A stretch of DNA of 64,000 nt from JAAYEV01 sp964508195. GTDB lineage: Bacteria > Bacillota > Clostridia > Ch29. Location of the stretch: assembly GCA_964508195.1 (NCBI GenBank), contig CAZDSH010000001.1, positions 62,001 to 126,000 of the forward strand, given 5' to 3'. Made by a program: the position numbers and the translations under genes. The notes below the pieces were generated by a model, which worked only from the letters and a program-made list of their open reading frames with translations, had not been told where the DNA came from and did no database searches. This document shows, piece by piece, positions 33,046 through 42,162 of the stretch (positions are counted from its first letter, which is position 1; each line of letters begins with the position of its first letter).

Positions 33046-33793
33046 TAAGCCTTTCCATTACCTCCATAGCCGCTTTTCTACCGGCGTGGATACATTTTTC
33101 AACCTGATTAAAGGTTACGGGGTTTATATCCTTAAGATAGGGGTTTATTATGATATCGGCCTCCATATCCCTTAGCATCATTATTTCATTTTGAAGTATA
33201 TCTATACTTCGGATTATCACATCATAAATACTTCCCATATCCTTGTTCTCTATCCAGGAGCCTAGGTTAACGCCTAGGGTATAATCCGCACCCATACCCT
33301 TTAAAAGACTAACGGGAACGGGGTCCACAAGGCCGCCATCGGCAAGGATACACCCGTCTAGCTCAAGGGGCGCTATTATCCCCGGCACGGCGACGCTCGC
33401 CCTTACAGCTTTGTAAACATAGCCTTGATCAAATATGACCCTTTCGCCGGTGCAAAGATTAGTCGCCACTATTTTTAAAGGTTTTTCTAATTCATCAAAG
33501 GTTTTGTTGTTCGTGAGTTTCTTAATAAGTTGTTCCAGCTTATGCCCCTGTATAAGGCCTTTTTTAGGCACGGAAATATCTATCCAGTCCCAGGGTTCTA
33601 AGTCCACCGCTAGATCAATGATCTCAACAATTGGAATACCGCTGCAGTATAGCGCCCCTATTAGCGCACCTATGCTGCAGCCGGCAATAAATCCAACTTC
33701 TATTTCTTTTTCTTCAAGGGCTTGTAATACTCCTAAATGGGCAAACCCGCGGGCGGCCCCCGCGCCTAATGCCAGGCCTAATTTTTTGCGCAT
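32972..33793 (-). CDS. Patatin-like phospholipase family protein (RssA/YlbK-like)
   Basis: A 273-residue patatin-fold hydrolase. Oxyanion motif GAGAARGFAHLG, nucleophile elbow GCSIG, and the catalytic Asp in DGGLVDPVP form the Ser-Asp dyad. The natural substrate is unknown; YlbK is the B. subtilis neighbour equivalent. Start ATG 33793 has GGGAGGGG eight bases upstream; a frame extension of 14 residues is discounted. The C-terminal 25 residues are encoded antisense to the end of tmcAL. Confidence 0.88.
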   Translation of the reverse strand: MRKKLGLALGAGAARGFAHLGVLQALEEKEIEVGFIAGCSIGALIGALYCSGIPIVEIIDLAVDLEPWDWIDISVPKKGLIQGHKLEQLIKKLTNNKTFDELEKPLKIVATNLCTGERVIFDQGYVYKAVRASVAVPGIIAPLELDGCILADGGLVDPVPVSLLKGMGADYTLGVNLGSWIENKDMGSIYDVIIRSIDILQNEIMMLRDMEADIIINPYLKDINPVTFNQVEKCIHAGRKAAMEVMERLTIGLVPGKKGGWLQNLGRRRNICR

Positions 33794-34020
33794 TATAGGT
33801 TCCCCTCCCGAATTATTCATATTAAAGAAAGGCATTAAATATATTATTATAGCGTGCTGATAAATATTTCCTCCATGCGCCGACTCACTGTTAACACAGG
33901 GCCTCCGTTAGAAACAAAGGATGTCGGGTTACAGGGCCCAAGGGGGATAATCCCCGCTTTTATATGGTTGCAAATACGTATATATATATCGGCAGCTTGA
34001 AATAATAAGGAGTACAGCCT

Positions 34021-35328
34021 ATGTTAAATGTATCCTTGATTTATATTGCCCTAACGCCCCTTATTATTGTTATTACATCTAATTATACTAAACTAAACTC
34101 CCCGGGGCCAAAAAAAAATAAAATAGATGAACTGTCCATTTTCCTTTTGGCTTCCCTTGTATCCCTATTTGTAATAGGTATCATTTGCTATCCAAAGGAG
34201 TGTTATCAAGCCGCCGTAGACGGCGTTAATACCTGGATAAACATAGTGCTTCCAGCGTTACTTCCCTTCTTTGTCGGTGCCGAGCTTTTAATAGGGCTCG
34301 GTGTAATCAATTTAATCGGTATAATGTTGGAACCTATAATACGTCCCTTGTTCAAGGCCCCTGGCTCCGCAGCCTTTGTTTTTGTAATGAGCATGTTTTC
34401 CGGGTATCCCGTGGGAGTAAAATTGACCTGTGACCTTCGAAATAATAAAATGTGTACCCGGGCCGAAGCTCAAAGAATGCTCGCGTTTTGTAGCACCTCG
34501 GGCCCGTTATTCATAATGGGTGCAGTCGCCGTAGGGATGTTCGGCAACCCTTCAGCCGGCGTTATAATCGCCGTATCCCATTACCTGTCCGCCACGGCCC
34601 TTGGCATCCTTGTAGGACTTCTCTTCAGTAAGGGACATTACAAAAAACAAATCCCCCTAAAGGGTACATGTATCCGAAGTGCGATAAAGACGATGCTGGA
34701 TAAGAGAAAGCTGGACCCTAGACCCTTCGGCGTCCTATGGGGGGATGCGGTAAAGGATAGCGTAAACGCCCTTCTTATCATAGGCGGCTTTATTATAATA
34801 TTTTCTGTTATTATCCAGTTGTTTCATACTACGGGAATACTATATTTCCTTTCAATGCCCATTGAAAACTTTTTCGGCAAAAGAGCCCTCCCCCGGGGCC
34901 TTATACAGCCCGTCCTCAGCGGTTTTTTGGAAATAACCCTGGGAAGCAGGCAAATTTCTGAACTGAAAACCCTGCCCTTCGTTTACGCAGTTTGTTCCCT
35001 AAGTCTTATAATAGGGTGGAGTGGACTGTCTATCCATGCCCAGGCATTAAGTTTTATAAGTAAAACTGATCTAAACCCGTTTCTTTATATGCTCTCAAAA
35101 TTGTTTCACGGCATCCTAGGTTGTTTAATATCCTATGCATTATGCCTAATATTTCTACCGGGAGGGTACCGAAACGTATTTTTGCCGGTCTACAGCATAC
35201 CCCGGCCTTACACGTTTTCACAGGGGCTAACCTTTTCAATAGTAGCTTTTTTCGTGGTATCCCTTTCGACTATGGCCATAGGCATACTCCAGGGGACCCT
35301 GGGAAAACTTTTTTTAAGGGAAAAATAA
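34021..35328 (+). CDS. ylbJ: Sporulation integral membrane protein YlbJ
   Basis: A 435-residue polytopic membrane protein of the YlbJ family, with Gate-type nucleoside-recognition domains. Recognisable are LPALLPFFVGAELLIGLGVI, FVMSMFSGYPVGVKL, FCSTSGPLFIMGAVAVGMFG and LSGFLEITLGSRQI. YlbJ belongs to the mother-cell (sigma-E) programme in B. subtilis. ATG follows AAGGAGT by seven bases. In a 227-bp gap upstream I saw no convincing sigma-E promoter. Confidence 0.9.
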   Translation: MLNVSLIYIALTPLIIVITSNYTKLNSPGPKKNKIDELSIFLLASLVSLFVIGIICYPKECYQAAVDGVNTWINIVLPALLPFFVGAELLIGLGVINLIGIMLEPIIRPLFKAPGSAAFVFVMSMFSGYPVGVKLTCDLRNNKMCTRAEAQRMLAFCSTSGPLFIMGAVAVGMFGNPSAGVIIAVSHYLSATALGILVGLLFSKGHYKKQIPLKGTCIRSAIKTMLDKRKLDPRPFGVLWGDAVKDSVNALLIIGGFIIIFSVIIQLFHTTGILYFLSMPIENFFGKRALPRGLIQPVLSGFLEITLGSRQISELKTLPFVYAVCSLSLIIGWSGLSIHAQALSFISKTDLNPFLYMLSKLFHGILGCLISYALCLIFLPGGYRNVFLPVYSIPRPYTFSQGLTFSIVAFFVVSLSTMAIGILQGTLGKLFLREK

Positions 35329-35333
35329 TGGTA

Positions 35334-35783
35334 TCAACTTCTCAAATTCTTTATCTCTTCCCTGTTTTCCTTTATCAGTTCGATGTACTCATAAAACTGT
35401 CCTTCTAACTGAGCCAACAGGTTGTCCGCGTATTCCTTTGTGCCTACTCTTATTTCCCGGGCGTTTTTTTTAGCGCTTTCTATTATTTCCTCACCTTGTA
35501 TATAGGCCCTACGGGTTATCTCGCTCTCCTCCACCATAGTTTTAATATGTACTTCTGTCTCCTTTAGCATAAGCTCCGCTTCTTTTTGTGCCTCTATTAA
35601 AATCCTATTCCTTTCTTCCTTTATCCAATTTGCCTGTTTTATCTCTTCGGGTAAAATATCCCTTATGGAATCAATTATACCCAGGGCGTTTTCCCTATCC
35701 AACATCACCTTATCGGAGAACGGTACACTCACCCCCGCCTGTATAAACTTTTCTAGCTCCCCTAAAAGCCCATTGATATCCAT
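35334..35783 (-). CDS. Coiled-coil protein of unknown function
   Basis: About 149 residues, mostly helical and charged, with a long predicted coiled coil from about residue 55 to 140 (IKEERNRILIEAQKEAELML, ITRRAYIQGEEIIESAKK). Often labelled ATPase or F0-subunit-b-like because of composition; I see no nucleotide-binding motif. It regularly follows coaD in Clostridia, between rsmD-coaD and ylbJ. Start ATG 35783 after GAGGGGG. The 5-bp gap to the convergent ylbJ stop leaves little room for a terminator. Confidence 0.8.
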   Translation of the reverse strand: MDINGLLGELEKFIQAGVSVPFSDKVMLDRENALGIIDSIRDILPEEIKQANWIKEERNRILIEAQKEAELMLKETEVHIKTMVEESEITRRAYIQGEEIIESAKKNAREIRVGTKEYADNLLAQLEGQFYEYIELIKENREEIKNLRS

Positions 35784-35810
35784 ACTATCTACCCCCTCGG
35801 ACATGGAACA

Positions 35811-36287
35811 TTATTGGTTCTTTTCAAGTAATTTATTGACTACATAATCCGGCACCAGCTCATTGACACAACCGCCTAACCTAGACACTTCCTTTACTAA
35901 GCTGGAGCTTAGAAACGAATATTCGCTACTTGTCATCATAAAAACGGTCTCTACATTCTTATTAAGTTTTCTATTCATTAGTGCCATCTGCAACTCATAT
36001 TCGAAATCCGATACGGCCCGCAATCCCTTCACGACGGCATTGGCGCCCCTTCGATCCACATAATGGATTAAAAGACCGGAAAAGCCGTCCACTTCGACAT
36101 TTTTCATGTTAACGGTGGCCTGCCTTATCATATCTATTCTTTCTTCGGTATTAAACAGAGGTGTTTTTAACGGATTATTCAGAACGGCTACTATTACATT
36201 ATCAAAAAGTTTCGAAGCCCTGTCTATAATATCAATGTGCCCGTAGGTAATTGGATCAAAGCTCCCTGGATATACTGCTGTTTTCAT
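35811..36287 (-). CDS. coaD: Phosphopantetheine adenylyltransferase
   Basis: Fourth step of coenzyme A synthesis (4'-phosphopantetheine plus ATP to dephospho-CoA). YPGSFDPITYGHIDII contains the nucleotidyltransferase T/HxGH signature; VKGLRAVSDFEYELQMA and SSEYSFLSSSLVKEV are typical. 158 residues. Start overlaps the rsmD 3' end by 32 bases with its Shine-Dalgarno AAGGGGGA inside rsmD. Confidence 0.97.
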   Translation of the reverse strand: MKTAVYPGSFDPITYGHIDIIDRASKLFDNVIVAVLNNPLKTPLFNTEERIDMIRQATVNMKNVEVDGFSGLLIHYVDRRGANAVVKGLRAVSDFEYELQMALMNRKLNKNVETVFMMTSSEYSFLSSSLVKEVSRLGGCVNELVPDYVVNKLLEKNQ

Positions 36288-36843
36288 TTTTATCCCCCTT
36301 GGTAAATATGCTAATTGCGGTACCGCCGTACTTTTTATTCTTTACGGGTATGAACCCGTAACAAATATTATTTAAATTAATCGAGACAGGGTGTTCTATT
36401 ATTGAATACCCCCCATCACTAATAATATCATACTTATCGATTAAAAATAGGATCCTATCGTACAGATTTTCCCTATGGGGTGGGTCTACGAATATCAAAT
36501 CAAAGGTCCTTTTAGTCCCCCTGAACCGCCGTAACGCTTCTAGGGCGTCTATGAACAGAACCTCGCTTTTATCCTTAAAGCCTGTAATGCTAATGTTCCT
36601 TTCTAGCACTTTTAAGGCTTTATAATCCTTTTCTACAAAGGTAGCTGATCGCGCGCCTCTACTCAAAGCTTCAAGCCCTAGGCTACCCGTCCCTGCAAAC
36701 AAATCCAATACTATAGAACCTTGTATTACAGGCCCTACTATGCTAAATACCGCTTCCTTAACCCTACCGGCCGTTGGTCTTATCGTAGCGGTCTTAGGCG
36801 ACATTAACCTCATTCCTTTAGCATTTCCCGCTATAATTCTCAA
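36256..36843 (-). CDS. rsmD: 16S rRNA (guanine-N2) methyltransferase RsmD
   Basis: Methylates G966 (E. coli numbering) in 16S rRNA. MRIIAGNAKGMRL start, VKEAVFSIVG, SAM-binding VLDLFAGTGSLGLEALSRGA and the catalytic DPP box. The fourth residue of that box is His (VDPPH) where Tyr or Phe is usual. 195 residues, including a C-terminal tail overlapping coaD. Second in the rsmD-coaD pair. Confidence 0.93.
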   Translation of the reverse strand: MRIIAGNAKGMRLMSPKTATIRPTAGRVKEAVFSIVGPVIQGSIVLDLFAGTGSLGLEALSRGARSATFVEKDYKALKVLERNISITGFKDKSEVLFIDALEALRRFRGTKRTFDLIFVDPPHRENLYDRILFLIDKYDIISDGGYSIIEHPVSINLNNICYGFIPVKNKKYGGTAISIFTKGDKNENSSISREL

Positions 36844-36933
36844 TCTTATCCCCTCACACTATGTTATTTTAGCATAAATATTATATTTAAACAAAATATT
36901 TATATATGGTCCTATATTATATTTATATCTTAA

Positions 36934-36965
36934 AAAAGGGAAGAACCCTAAGGTCCTTCCCTTTT
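36934..36965 (-). terminator. Terminator after SASP gene 1
   Basis: A 14-position stem with one mismatch (36934-36947 with 36952-36965), four-base loop, with an A/T-rich tail on the minus side, ending about 13 nt after the SASP stop. Confidence 0.7.
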
Positions 36966-36978
36966 ATATTTATAAGAA

Positions 36979-37182
36979 CTACTTGCCAGCCATTTGTCTT
37001 TGTGCCTGTTCGATCATCTGTCTTACCATATTTCCTCCGATATGTCCCGCTTCCCTGGAGGTAAGGTCACCATTGTAGCCTTTTTTCAGGTTAACACCTA
37101 CTTGATTTGCCACCTCGAATTTCATCTGTTCAAGGGCAGCCCTTGCTTCGGGTATAACATTTTGTTTACTGCTTCTTGGCAC
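36979..37182 (-). CDS. Alpha/beta-type small acid-soluble spore protein
   Basis: A 67-residue SASP that coats spore DNA. Family core: PEARAALEQMKFEVANQVGV (with the germination-protease site region KFEVA) and NLKKGYNGDLTSREAGHIGG, then MVRQMIEQAQRQMAG. I start it at GTG 37182, seven bases after AGGAGGTGA; the longer frame to 37227 would contain that Shine-Dalgarno. Followed by its own terminator. Forespore-specific (sigma-G) expression is expected from the family. Confidence 0.95.
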   Translation of the reverse strand: MPRSSKQNVIPEARAALEQMKFEVANQVGVNLKKGYNGDLTSREAGHIGGNMVRQMIEQAQRQMAGK

Positions 37183-37295
37183 TTGTGTGTCACCTCCTAT
37201 TAGCCTTTGTGACATTAATTTAACCATTAGAAATTAATTTAAACTAGTAATTATTTCTCCAAACCCTTCAAAAATACAAATTAATAATCGAACCT

Positions 37296-37323
37296 AAAAG
37301 GAACGGAAAATTCCGTTCCTTTT
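37296..37323 (-). terminator. Terminator after SASP gene 2
   Basis: Perfect 12-bp stem AAAAGGAACGGA/TCCGTTCCTTTT with a four-base loop (37308-37311), ten bases downstream of the SASP stop. Confidence 0.85.
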
Positions 37324-37333
37324 AAATGAAATT

Positions 37334-37588
37334 TTATTTACCAATCATTTGTTTTTGTACCTGTTCTATCATTTGTTTTACCATGAACCCGCCGATGGAT
37401 CCCGCATCCTTTGCAGTCATATCACCATTATATCCGTCCTTAAGGTTAACCCCTATCTGGGAAGCCACTTCGAATTTCATCTTATCAAGGGCTTGTCTGG
37501 CCTCGGGATAAAGCGTCCTTTTGCTGCTACCGGAGCTACCCCCGGTGCTGCCGCCGCCCCTGCCTATCCATCCTGTTAAACCATCCAA
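37334..37588 (-). CDS. Alpha/beta-type SASP with Gly/Ser-rich N-terminus
   Basis: A second SASP paralogue, 84 residues. The core PEARQALDKMKFEVASQIGV then NLKDGYNGDMTAKDAGSIGG and MVKQMIEQVQKQMIG closely matches the neighbour. It carries an extra N-terminal segment (LTGWIGRGGGSTGGSSGSS) absent from the first. Starts with TTG six bases after AGGAGGTGA. About 150 bp upstream of the first SASP, each with its own terminator. Confidence 0.94.
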   Translation of the reverse strand: MDGLTGWIGRGGGSTGGSSGSSKRTLYPEARQALDKMKFEVASQIGVNLKDGYNGDMTAKDAGSIGGFMVKQMIEQVQKQMIGK

Positions 37589-37673
37589 AAAGGTTCACCT
37601 CCTATTCACCTGTTCTAATTATATTCTGTGCAGGAATATATATTTTAAACTAGTAATTATTGTTGGGTATATT

Positions 37674-39740
37674 TTATATAACGTCGGTGAGATCGCTAAT
37701 CCTATTGAAGGTGTCCTTAATATCGCTAATTAACCCTTTCCAACAATGTTTTTTTAGTATTTCCCCTTTGTCTAGAAGATGAAAGGCAGCAGATTGAACA
37801 GCCTTTAACACCTCTATATCCCGGGGCAACCTAGCGATATGAAACTCCGGCAGACCATGTTGTTTCGTTCCATAGAACTCTCCGGGCCCCCTTAACTGCA
37901 AATCCCTTTCGGAGATATAAAATCCGTCCCTAGATCCTTTTAACACTTTCATCCTATCATAGGCCCTTTTGCCCAGGCCGTTATTTATCAAAATACAATA
38001 GGACTGATCCTCGCCCCTTCCCACCCTACCCCGTAGTTGATGCAACTGAGCAAGGCCAAACCTTTCGGCATTTTCCACTATCAGTATATTTGCATTAGGG
38101 ACATCCACGCCTACCTCCACAACGGTGGTTGATACCAGTAGATCGATTCTACCGTTACTGAAATCCCTCATTATTCTTTCCTTTGTATCCCCATCCATTC
38201 GCCCGTGCAATAGCCCTATTTTATATTTGTCGGCATACATAGTTACAAGTTCCCTATAGGTACGCATAGCGGATCTTGCATCTATAGAATCAGTATCTTC
38301 GATCAAAGAACATATAACGTAGGCCTGAAAACCCTTTGCAAGTTGCTCCCCCACAAACCCGTAAGCCCTGAGCCTTTCCCTTTCACTTATAACATAGGTC
38401 TTCGTCCCTACCCTGCCCGGTGGCATCTCATCTATTATAGATAGATCCATATCGCCATATAGTATCATAGCCAAAGAACGGGGTATTGGCGTTGCGGTCA
38501 TCACAAGGACGTCCGGGGTTTTTCCCTTTTTCGCTAGGGTGAACCTTTGTCGGACGCCGAACCGATGCTGTTCATCGGTAATAACCAGCCCTAAGTTTTT
38601 GAACCCTATGCCCCCTTGTATGAGGGAATGGGTACCTATTATTATATCCGCGGTTCCATTGTACACGCTATCATAAACCCTATCCCTATGGGACGCCGTA
38701 CAACTGCCCGTTAACAGCTCCACCTTTAAACCCATTGGACATAAAAGGTTTTTTAGCGTCTTAAAATGCTGTTCCGCCAGTATTTCCGTAGGCACCATTA
38801 AAGCCCCTTGGAACCCGTTCTGGGCCGCTTTCACCAAGGCCAGGGCCGCAATGACAGTTTTGCCCGAGGCCACATCACCCTGCAAAAGCCTATTCATCTT
38901 TTTACAGCCTTCCATATCGGCCTTAACCTCCGCCCATACCCTTCTTTGTGCTTCCGTAAGGCTAAAGGGTAGCGCATCTAAAAGCGCCCTCTCTCCGGGT
39001 ACCGGCGAAAGGGCTATTCCCTCCCCTTGGTGTTCCTGTTCCTTCTTTACGAGCAAAAGCCCGAACTGTAGCACAAAGAGTTCTTCGAAAACCAGCCGAT
39101 ATCTGGCCTTTTTTAGGCTTTCCATATCATCGGGAAAATGTATATTTTTTATACAAAACCCTATATATTCTAAACCGTATTCATCCCTGAAGTCCCCGGG
39201 GAATATATCGCGGGGATCTTTTAAAAAAATGGCCAATGCCCTGGAGATCATGCGTTCAAAATCGCCGGACCCGAGCTTACCCCTCTTTGAATAGATCGGC
39301 GTTATACTGCCCCTGTACCCATCCTCTCCGGCCATGGCCTCGGTAATATGGGGGTTTTGTATCTGTAGCGTCCCCCTATGCCTTACTACGCTGCCGAAAA
39401 AGTTATATTCTTTGTTAAGCATAAGGGTCCTCGCACTGTAAGGATTATTGAACCATACTGCAAAACCCCTGGCAGTGTCGTCGGCTATTGGTACCCGTGT
39501 CAGCCTAAGGCCGTTTCTAAGCTGTTGTGTCCTGGGTTTGCCGAGCACCTTAGCCCTTATGCCGATCCTTTGGCCATGGGAAAGGGCGGCCATCCTAAGG
39601 CCACGGGTTCTGTCCTCGTAATCCCTCGGGAAATAGTATAACAGATCCCTTATCGTCTCTATACCCGCTGCCTTTAAGTATTGCTGTTTTTTGGGGCCTA
39701 CACCCTTTAAAACGGAAACCGGCTGTTTAAGCGTATCCAC
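37674..39740 (-). CDS. recG: ATP-dependent DNA helicase RecG
   Basis: Branch-migration helicase that rescues stalled forks. N-terminal wedge/OB domain, then Walker A GDVASGKTVIAALAL, DEQHRFGVRQR (DExH), TATPIPRSLAMILYGD, and helicase C with VVEVGVDVPNA and QLHQLRGRVGRG. 688 residues. Between fakA and the SASP genes. Confidence 0.97.
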   Translation of the reverse strand: MDTLKQPVSVLKGVGPKKQQYLKAAGIETIRDLLYYFPRDYEDRTRGLRMAALSHGQRIGIRAKVLGKPRTQQLRNGLRLTRVPIADDTARGFAVWFNNPYSARTLMLNKEYNFFGSVVRHRGTLQIQNPHITEAMAGEDGYRGSITPIYSKRGKLGSGDFERMISRALAIFLKDPRDIFPGDFRDEYGLEYIGFCIKNIHFPDDMESLKKARYRLVFEELFVLQFGLLLVKKEQEHQGEGIALSPVPGERALLDALPFSLTEAQRRVWAEVKADMEGCKKMNRLLQGDVASGKTVIAALALVKAAQNGFQGALMVPTEILAEQHFKTLKNLLCPMGLKVELLTGSCTASHRDRVYDSVYNGTADIIIGTHSLIQGGIGFKNLGLVITDEQHRFGVRQRFTLAKKGKTPDVLVMTATPIPRSLAMILYGDMDLSIIDEMPPGRVGTKTYVISERERLRAYGFVGEQLAKGFQAYVICSLIEDTDSIDARSAMRTYRELVTMYADKYKIGLLHGRMDGDTKERIMRDFSNGRIDLLVSTTVVEVGVDVPNANILIVENAERFGLAQLHQLRGRVGRGEDQSYCILINNGLGKRAYDRMKVLKGSRDGFYISERDLQLRGPGEFYGTKQHGLPEFHIARLPRDIEVLKAVQSAAFHLLDKGEILKKHCWKGLISDIKDTFNRISDLTDVI

Positions 39741-39765
39741 AGTTTCACCTCGTTAGTAAGTGTTC

Positions 39766-41379
39766 CTATTCTACGGAGATAATATAATAATACACCGGTT
39801 GTCCCCCATAATGTATATCTATCTCATAATCCTCCATTTCACGTTGCAACCTGCTAGCGAAGTCCGTTGCCCGTTCCTTTGTTATTTCCTTACCGTAAAA
39901 AATTGTAATAACGTCGCTTTCTACCGTCTTAAGGGATGAAACCAGTTCAAAGGCAACCTGTTCTATGTCCTTTCCCTTAGCCCGGATCTCATCCTTAACT
40001 ATACCGATTATGTCGCCCTCCTGCATTACGATACCATTAAACGTCGAATCCCTAACTGCATAGGTGATATGTCCGGTCTTTACTGTTTCAATGATAGCCT
40101 TCATATCATCGAAATTTTCCTCTGCGCTACATGTCGAGTTAAAAGCGATCATAGCCGTTATACCCTGGGGCATCGAACGGGAAGGTATTACAAATATATT
40201 CTTATCCGATAATTCCTTAGCCTGATTTGCCGATAATATAATGTTACCGTTGTTCGGCAATATAAATATATTTTTTGCCCATAGCCCATCGACGGCCTTT
40301 AAAATATCATGGGTGCTGGGATTCATAGTTTGCCCGCCCTGGATTATGCTATCGACGCCAAGGCTTTTAAATATTTCTACAAATCCATCCCCCATTGCAA
40401 CACTAATAAAGCCGAATTCCTTTTGTTTTATCTCTTTTTCTATAGTCGACCGATGTTGTTCCTTCATATTTTCTATCTTGATGCGCGATAATTCACCAAG
40501 TCTGAGCCCCTCCTCTAACACTTTACCGGGCCGATTTGTATGAATATGCACCTTTATCACATTGCTATCTCCCACTACTAATGTACAGTCCCCAAGGGTG
40601 CTATATGCTTTTTTTAGCTGCTCCGCATCTCCCTTAGGGTTTTTTATAACGAATTCCGTACAATAGGGAAATTCTAAATCCGTATCTTCCGTCATGTCCG
40701 CCGTAGTTTCCTCCGTAATGACGGGAACATATCTCCCCTGATCCTTTAGGGTTATCTCTTCCCCCCTTAGGGCCTCTAAAAAGCCAATAAGTATAAATAC
40801 GAAGCCTTTACCCCCCGCATCAACCACCCCCGCCTGGGCTAATACATCTAACATTTCAGGCGTTCTTTCCAAGGTAGACGCGCAACACTTTATTATTTCG
40901 TCTAAAAATTCGTCGAAATTTTTAACGCTACCGCTTATTTCTTTGGCCCTATCAGCCCCCTCCCTGGCCACGGTCAATATCGTGCCCTCCGTAGGCTTCA
41001 TAACGGCTCTGTAGGCCGTTTCAACGCCCTCGCCGAGGCCTAGAGCGAAGTCCTCTGTATTCATTTTTTTATTGCGTTTTAATTTCGATGCAAAACCCCT
41101 AAAAAGCTGTGATAATATCACCCCAGAGTTTCCCCTTGCGCCCATGAGCGAACCGTTTGCCACCGCTTCCACAACATCACATACTTGTTCCCTTTTTAAT
41201 ATATTTAGTTCCTGGACAGCGGAGAACATAGTAAGAGACATGTTAGTACCGGTATCACCGTCCGGGACCGGAAAAACATTTAGGGAATCTACCAGTTCTT
41301 TATTGTTATCCAGCGTATTTGCAGCGTTTAAAAACATCCTTTTTAACATAGAACCATCAATCACTATTTCTTTGCTCAA
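39766..41379 (-). CDS. fakA: Fatty acid kinase catalytic subunit FakA (YloV)
   Basis: 537 residues. The N-terminal DhaL-type kinase domain has VFPVPDGDTGTNMSLTM, GSLMGARGNSGVILSQL and VVDAGGKGFVF; the C-terminal half is the DegV-like/YloV region (ILPNNGNIILSANQAKEL). FakA phosphorylates fatty acids presented by FakB (DegV) proteins, for incorporation through PlsY; no fakB lies in the window. Cotranscribed with yloU, 21 nt upstream. Confidence 0.94.
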   Translation of the reverse strand: MSKEIVIDGSMLKRMFLNAANTLDNNKELVDSLNVFPVPDGDTGTNMSLTMFSAVQELNILKREQVCDVVEAVANGSLMGARGNSGVILSQLFRGFASKLKRNKKMNTEDFALGLGEGVETAYRAVMKPTEGTILTVAREGADRAKEISGSVKNFDEFLDEIIKCCASTLERTPEMLDVLAQAGVVDAGGKGFVFILIGFLEALRGEEITLKDQGRYVPVITEETTADMTEDTDLEFPYCTEFVIKNPKGDAEQLKKAYSTLGDCTLVVGDSNVIKVHIHTNRPGKVLEEGLRLGELSRIKIENMKEQHRSTIEKEIKQKEFGFISVAMGDGFVEIFKSLGVDSIIQGGQTMNPSTHDILKAVDGLWAKNIFILPNNGNIILSANQAKELSDKNIFVIPSRSMPQGITAMIAFNSTCSAEENFDDMKAIIETVKTGHITYAVRDSTFNGIVMQEGDIIGIVKDEIRAKGKDIEQVAFELVSSLKTVESDVITIFYGKEITKERATDFASRLQREMEDYEIDIHYGGQPVYYYIISVE

Positions 41380-41400
41380 CTTATGTCCCCCCTTATGCTC

Positions 41401-41751
41401 TTATGCCCGGACACCTTTTACATTTACATTGACTCTTTTAACCTCCGTGCCGGTCATCGTCTCTACGGAATACTTTACTTTGTCTATAATATTCTGAGCG
41501 ATGGCCGATATTTTTGTACCAAACTTTACAACTATGTACAGGTCAATTATTAAGGCGTCTTCTTCTATGTGCACTTTAACACCTTTGCTTAGATGTTCTT
41601 TTTTTAAAAGTTTTACTATCCCATCGGTACTTCCCCTTGACGCCATTCCTACAAGCCCGTAACATTCCATGGTAGCAATCCCGGCAATATTTGCAAGGAC
41701 ATCATCGCCGATAAATATACTACCAAAATTATTATCAATTTTAGCCGTCAC
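41401..41751 (-). CDS. yloU: Asp23/Gls24 family envelope stress protein YloU
   Basis: 116-residue Asp23/Gls24 family protein: VLANIAGIATMECYGLVGMA and VHIEEDALIIDLYIVVKFGT then VKYSVETMTGTEVKRVNVNV. Members sit at the membrane and are tied to envelope stress; exact activity unknown. Starts GTG, seven bases after AGGAGG. A sigma-A promoter lies 35 nt upstream; divergent from rpmB. Confidence 0.92.
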   Translation of the reverse strand: MTAKIDNNFGSIFIGDDVLANIAGIATMECYGLVGMASRGSTDGIVKLLKKEHLSKGVKVHIEEDALIIDLYIVVKFGTKISAIAQNIIDKVKYSVETMTGTEVKRVNVNVKGVRA

Positions 41752-41785
41752 AATATAACCTCCTAATCAATGATAGGATATTTAT

Positions 41786-41814
41786 ATTTTATAATATACC
41801 GATTTGTTTTACAA
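41786..41814 (-). promoter_or_regulatory. Sigma-A promoter for yloU-fakA
   Basis: Minus-strand TTGTAA (41809-41814), 17 bp, TAAAAT (41786-41791). Confidence 0.6.
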
Positions 41815-41845
41815 CAAACCGTCCTTTGATTTTAGTATTATATTA

Positions 41846-41874
41846 TTGCCAATAATTATGTTGTATGTTAAAAT
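41846..41874 (+). promoter_or_regulatory. Sigma-A promoter for rpmB
   Basis: TTGCCA (41846-41851), 17 bp, TAAAAT (41869-41874), ending 33 nt before the rpmB ATG. Its -35 lies 31 bp from that of yloU, back to back. Confidence 0.7.
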
Positions 41875-41907
41875 GAATATGTTTTAACAACGCGAGGAGG
41901 TGTTCCT

Positions 41908-42099
41908 ATGGCATCTGTATGTTACATTTGTGAGCGAAAACGCCAGGCCGGTAACAAAATAAGCCATTCAAATAGACATTCAAGGCGGCGTTGGAAGCCT
42001 AATATAAAAAGAGTAAAGGCAATAGTAGATGGTAGTCCCAGAAGTATTTATGTTTGCACGAAATGCCTTCGGTCAGGTAAAGTTGTACGATCGATATAG
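41908..42099 (+). CDS. rpmB: 50S ribosomal protein L28
   Basis: 63-residue L28: VCYICERKRQAGNKISHSNR, then the RRRWKPNIKRVKAIVDGSPR region and CTKCLRSGKV, so the two CxxC zinc pairs are present. ATG follows GAGGAGGTG. Alone on the plus strand between yloU and spoVM, with its own promoter and terminator, as in B. subtilis. Confidence 0.98.
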   Translation: MASVCYICERKRQAGNKISHSNRHSRRRWKPNIKRVKAIVDGSPRSIYVCTKCLRSGKVVRSI

Positions 42100-42104
42100 T
42101 ATAC

Positions 42105-42140
42105 AAAAACGTGCGGGGTACGCTCCCCCGACACGTTTTT
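42105..42140 (+). terminator. Terminator after rpmB
   Basis: AAAAACGTG (42105-42113) pairs with CACGTTTTT (42132-42140), with an inner GGGG/CCCC pairing; a T-rich run follows. The A-rich left side also makes it a plausible terminator for spoVM from the other strand. Confidence 0.85.
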
Positions 42141-42162
42141 TATTTTTATTGTTTATATACGA

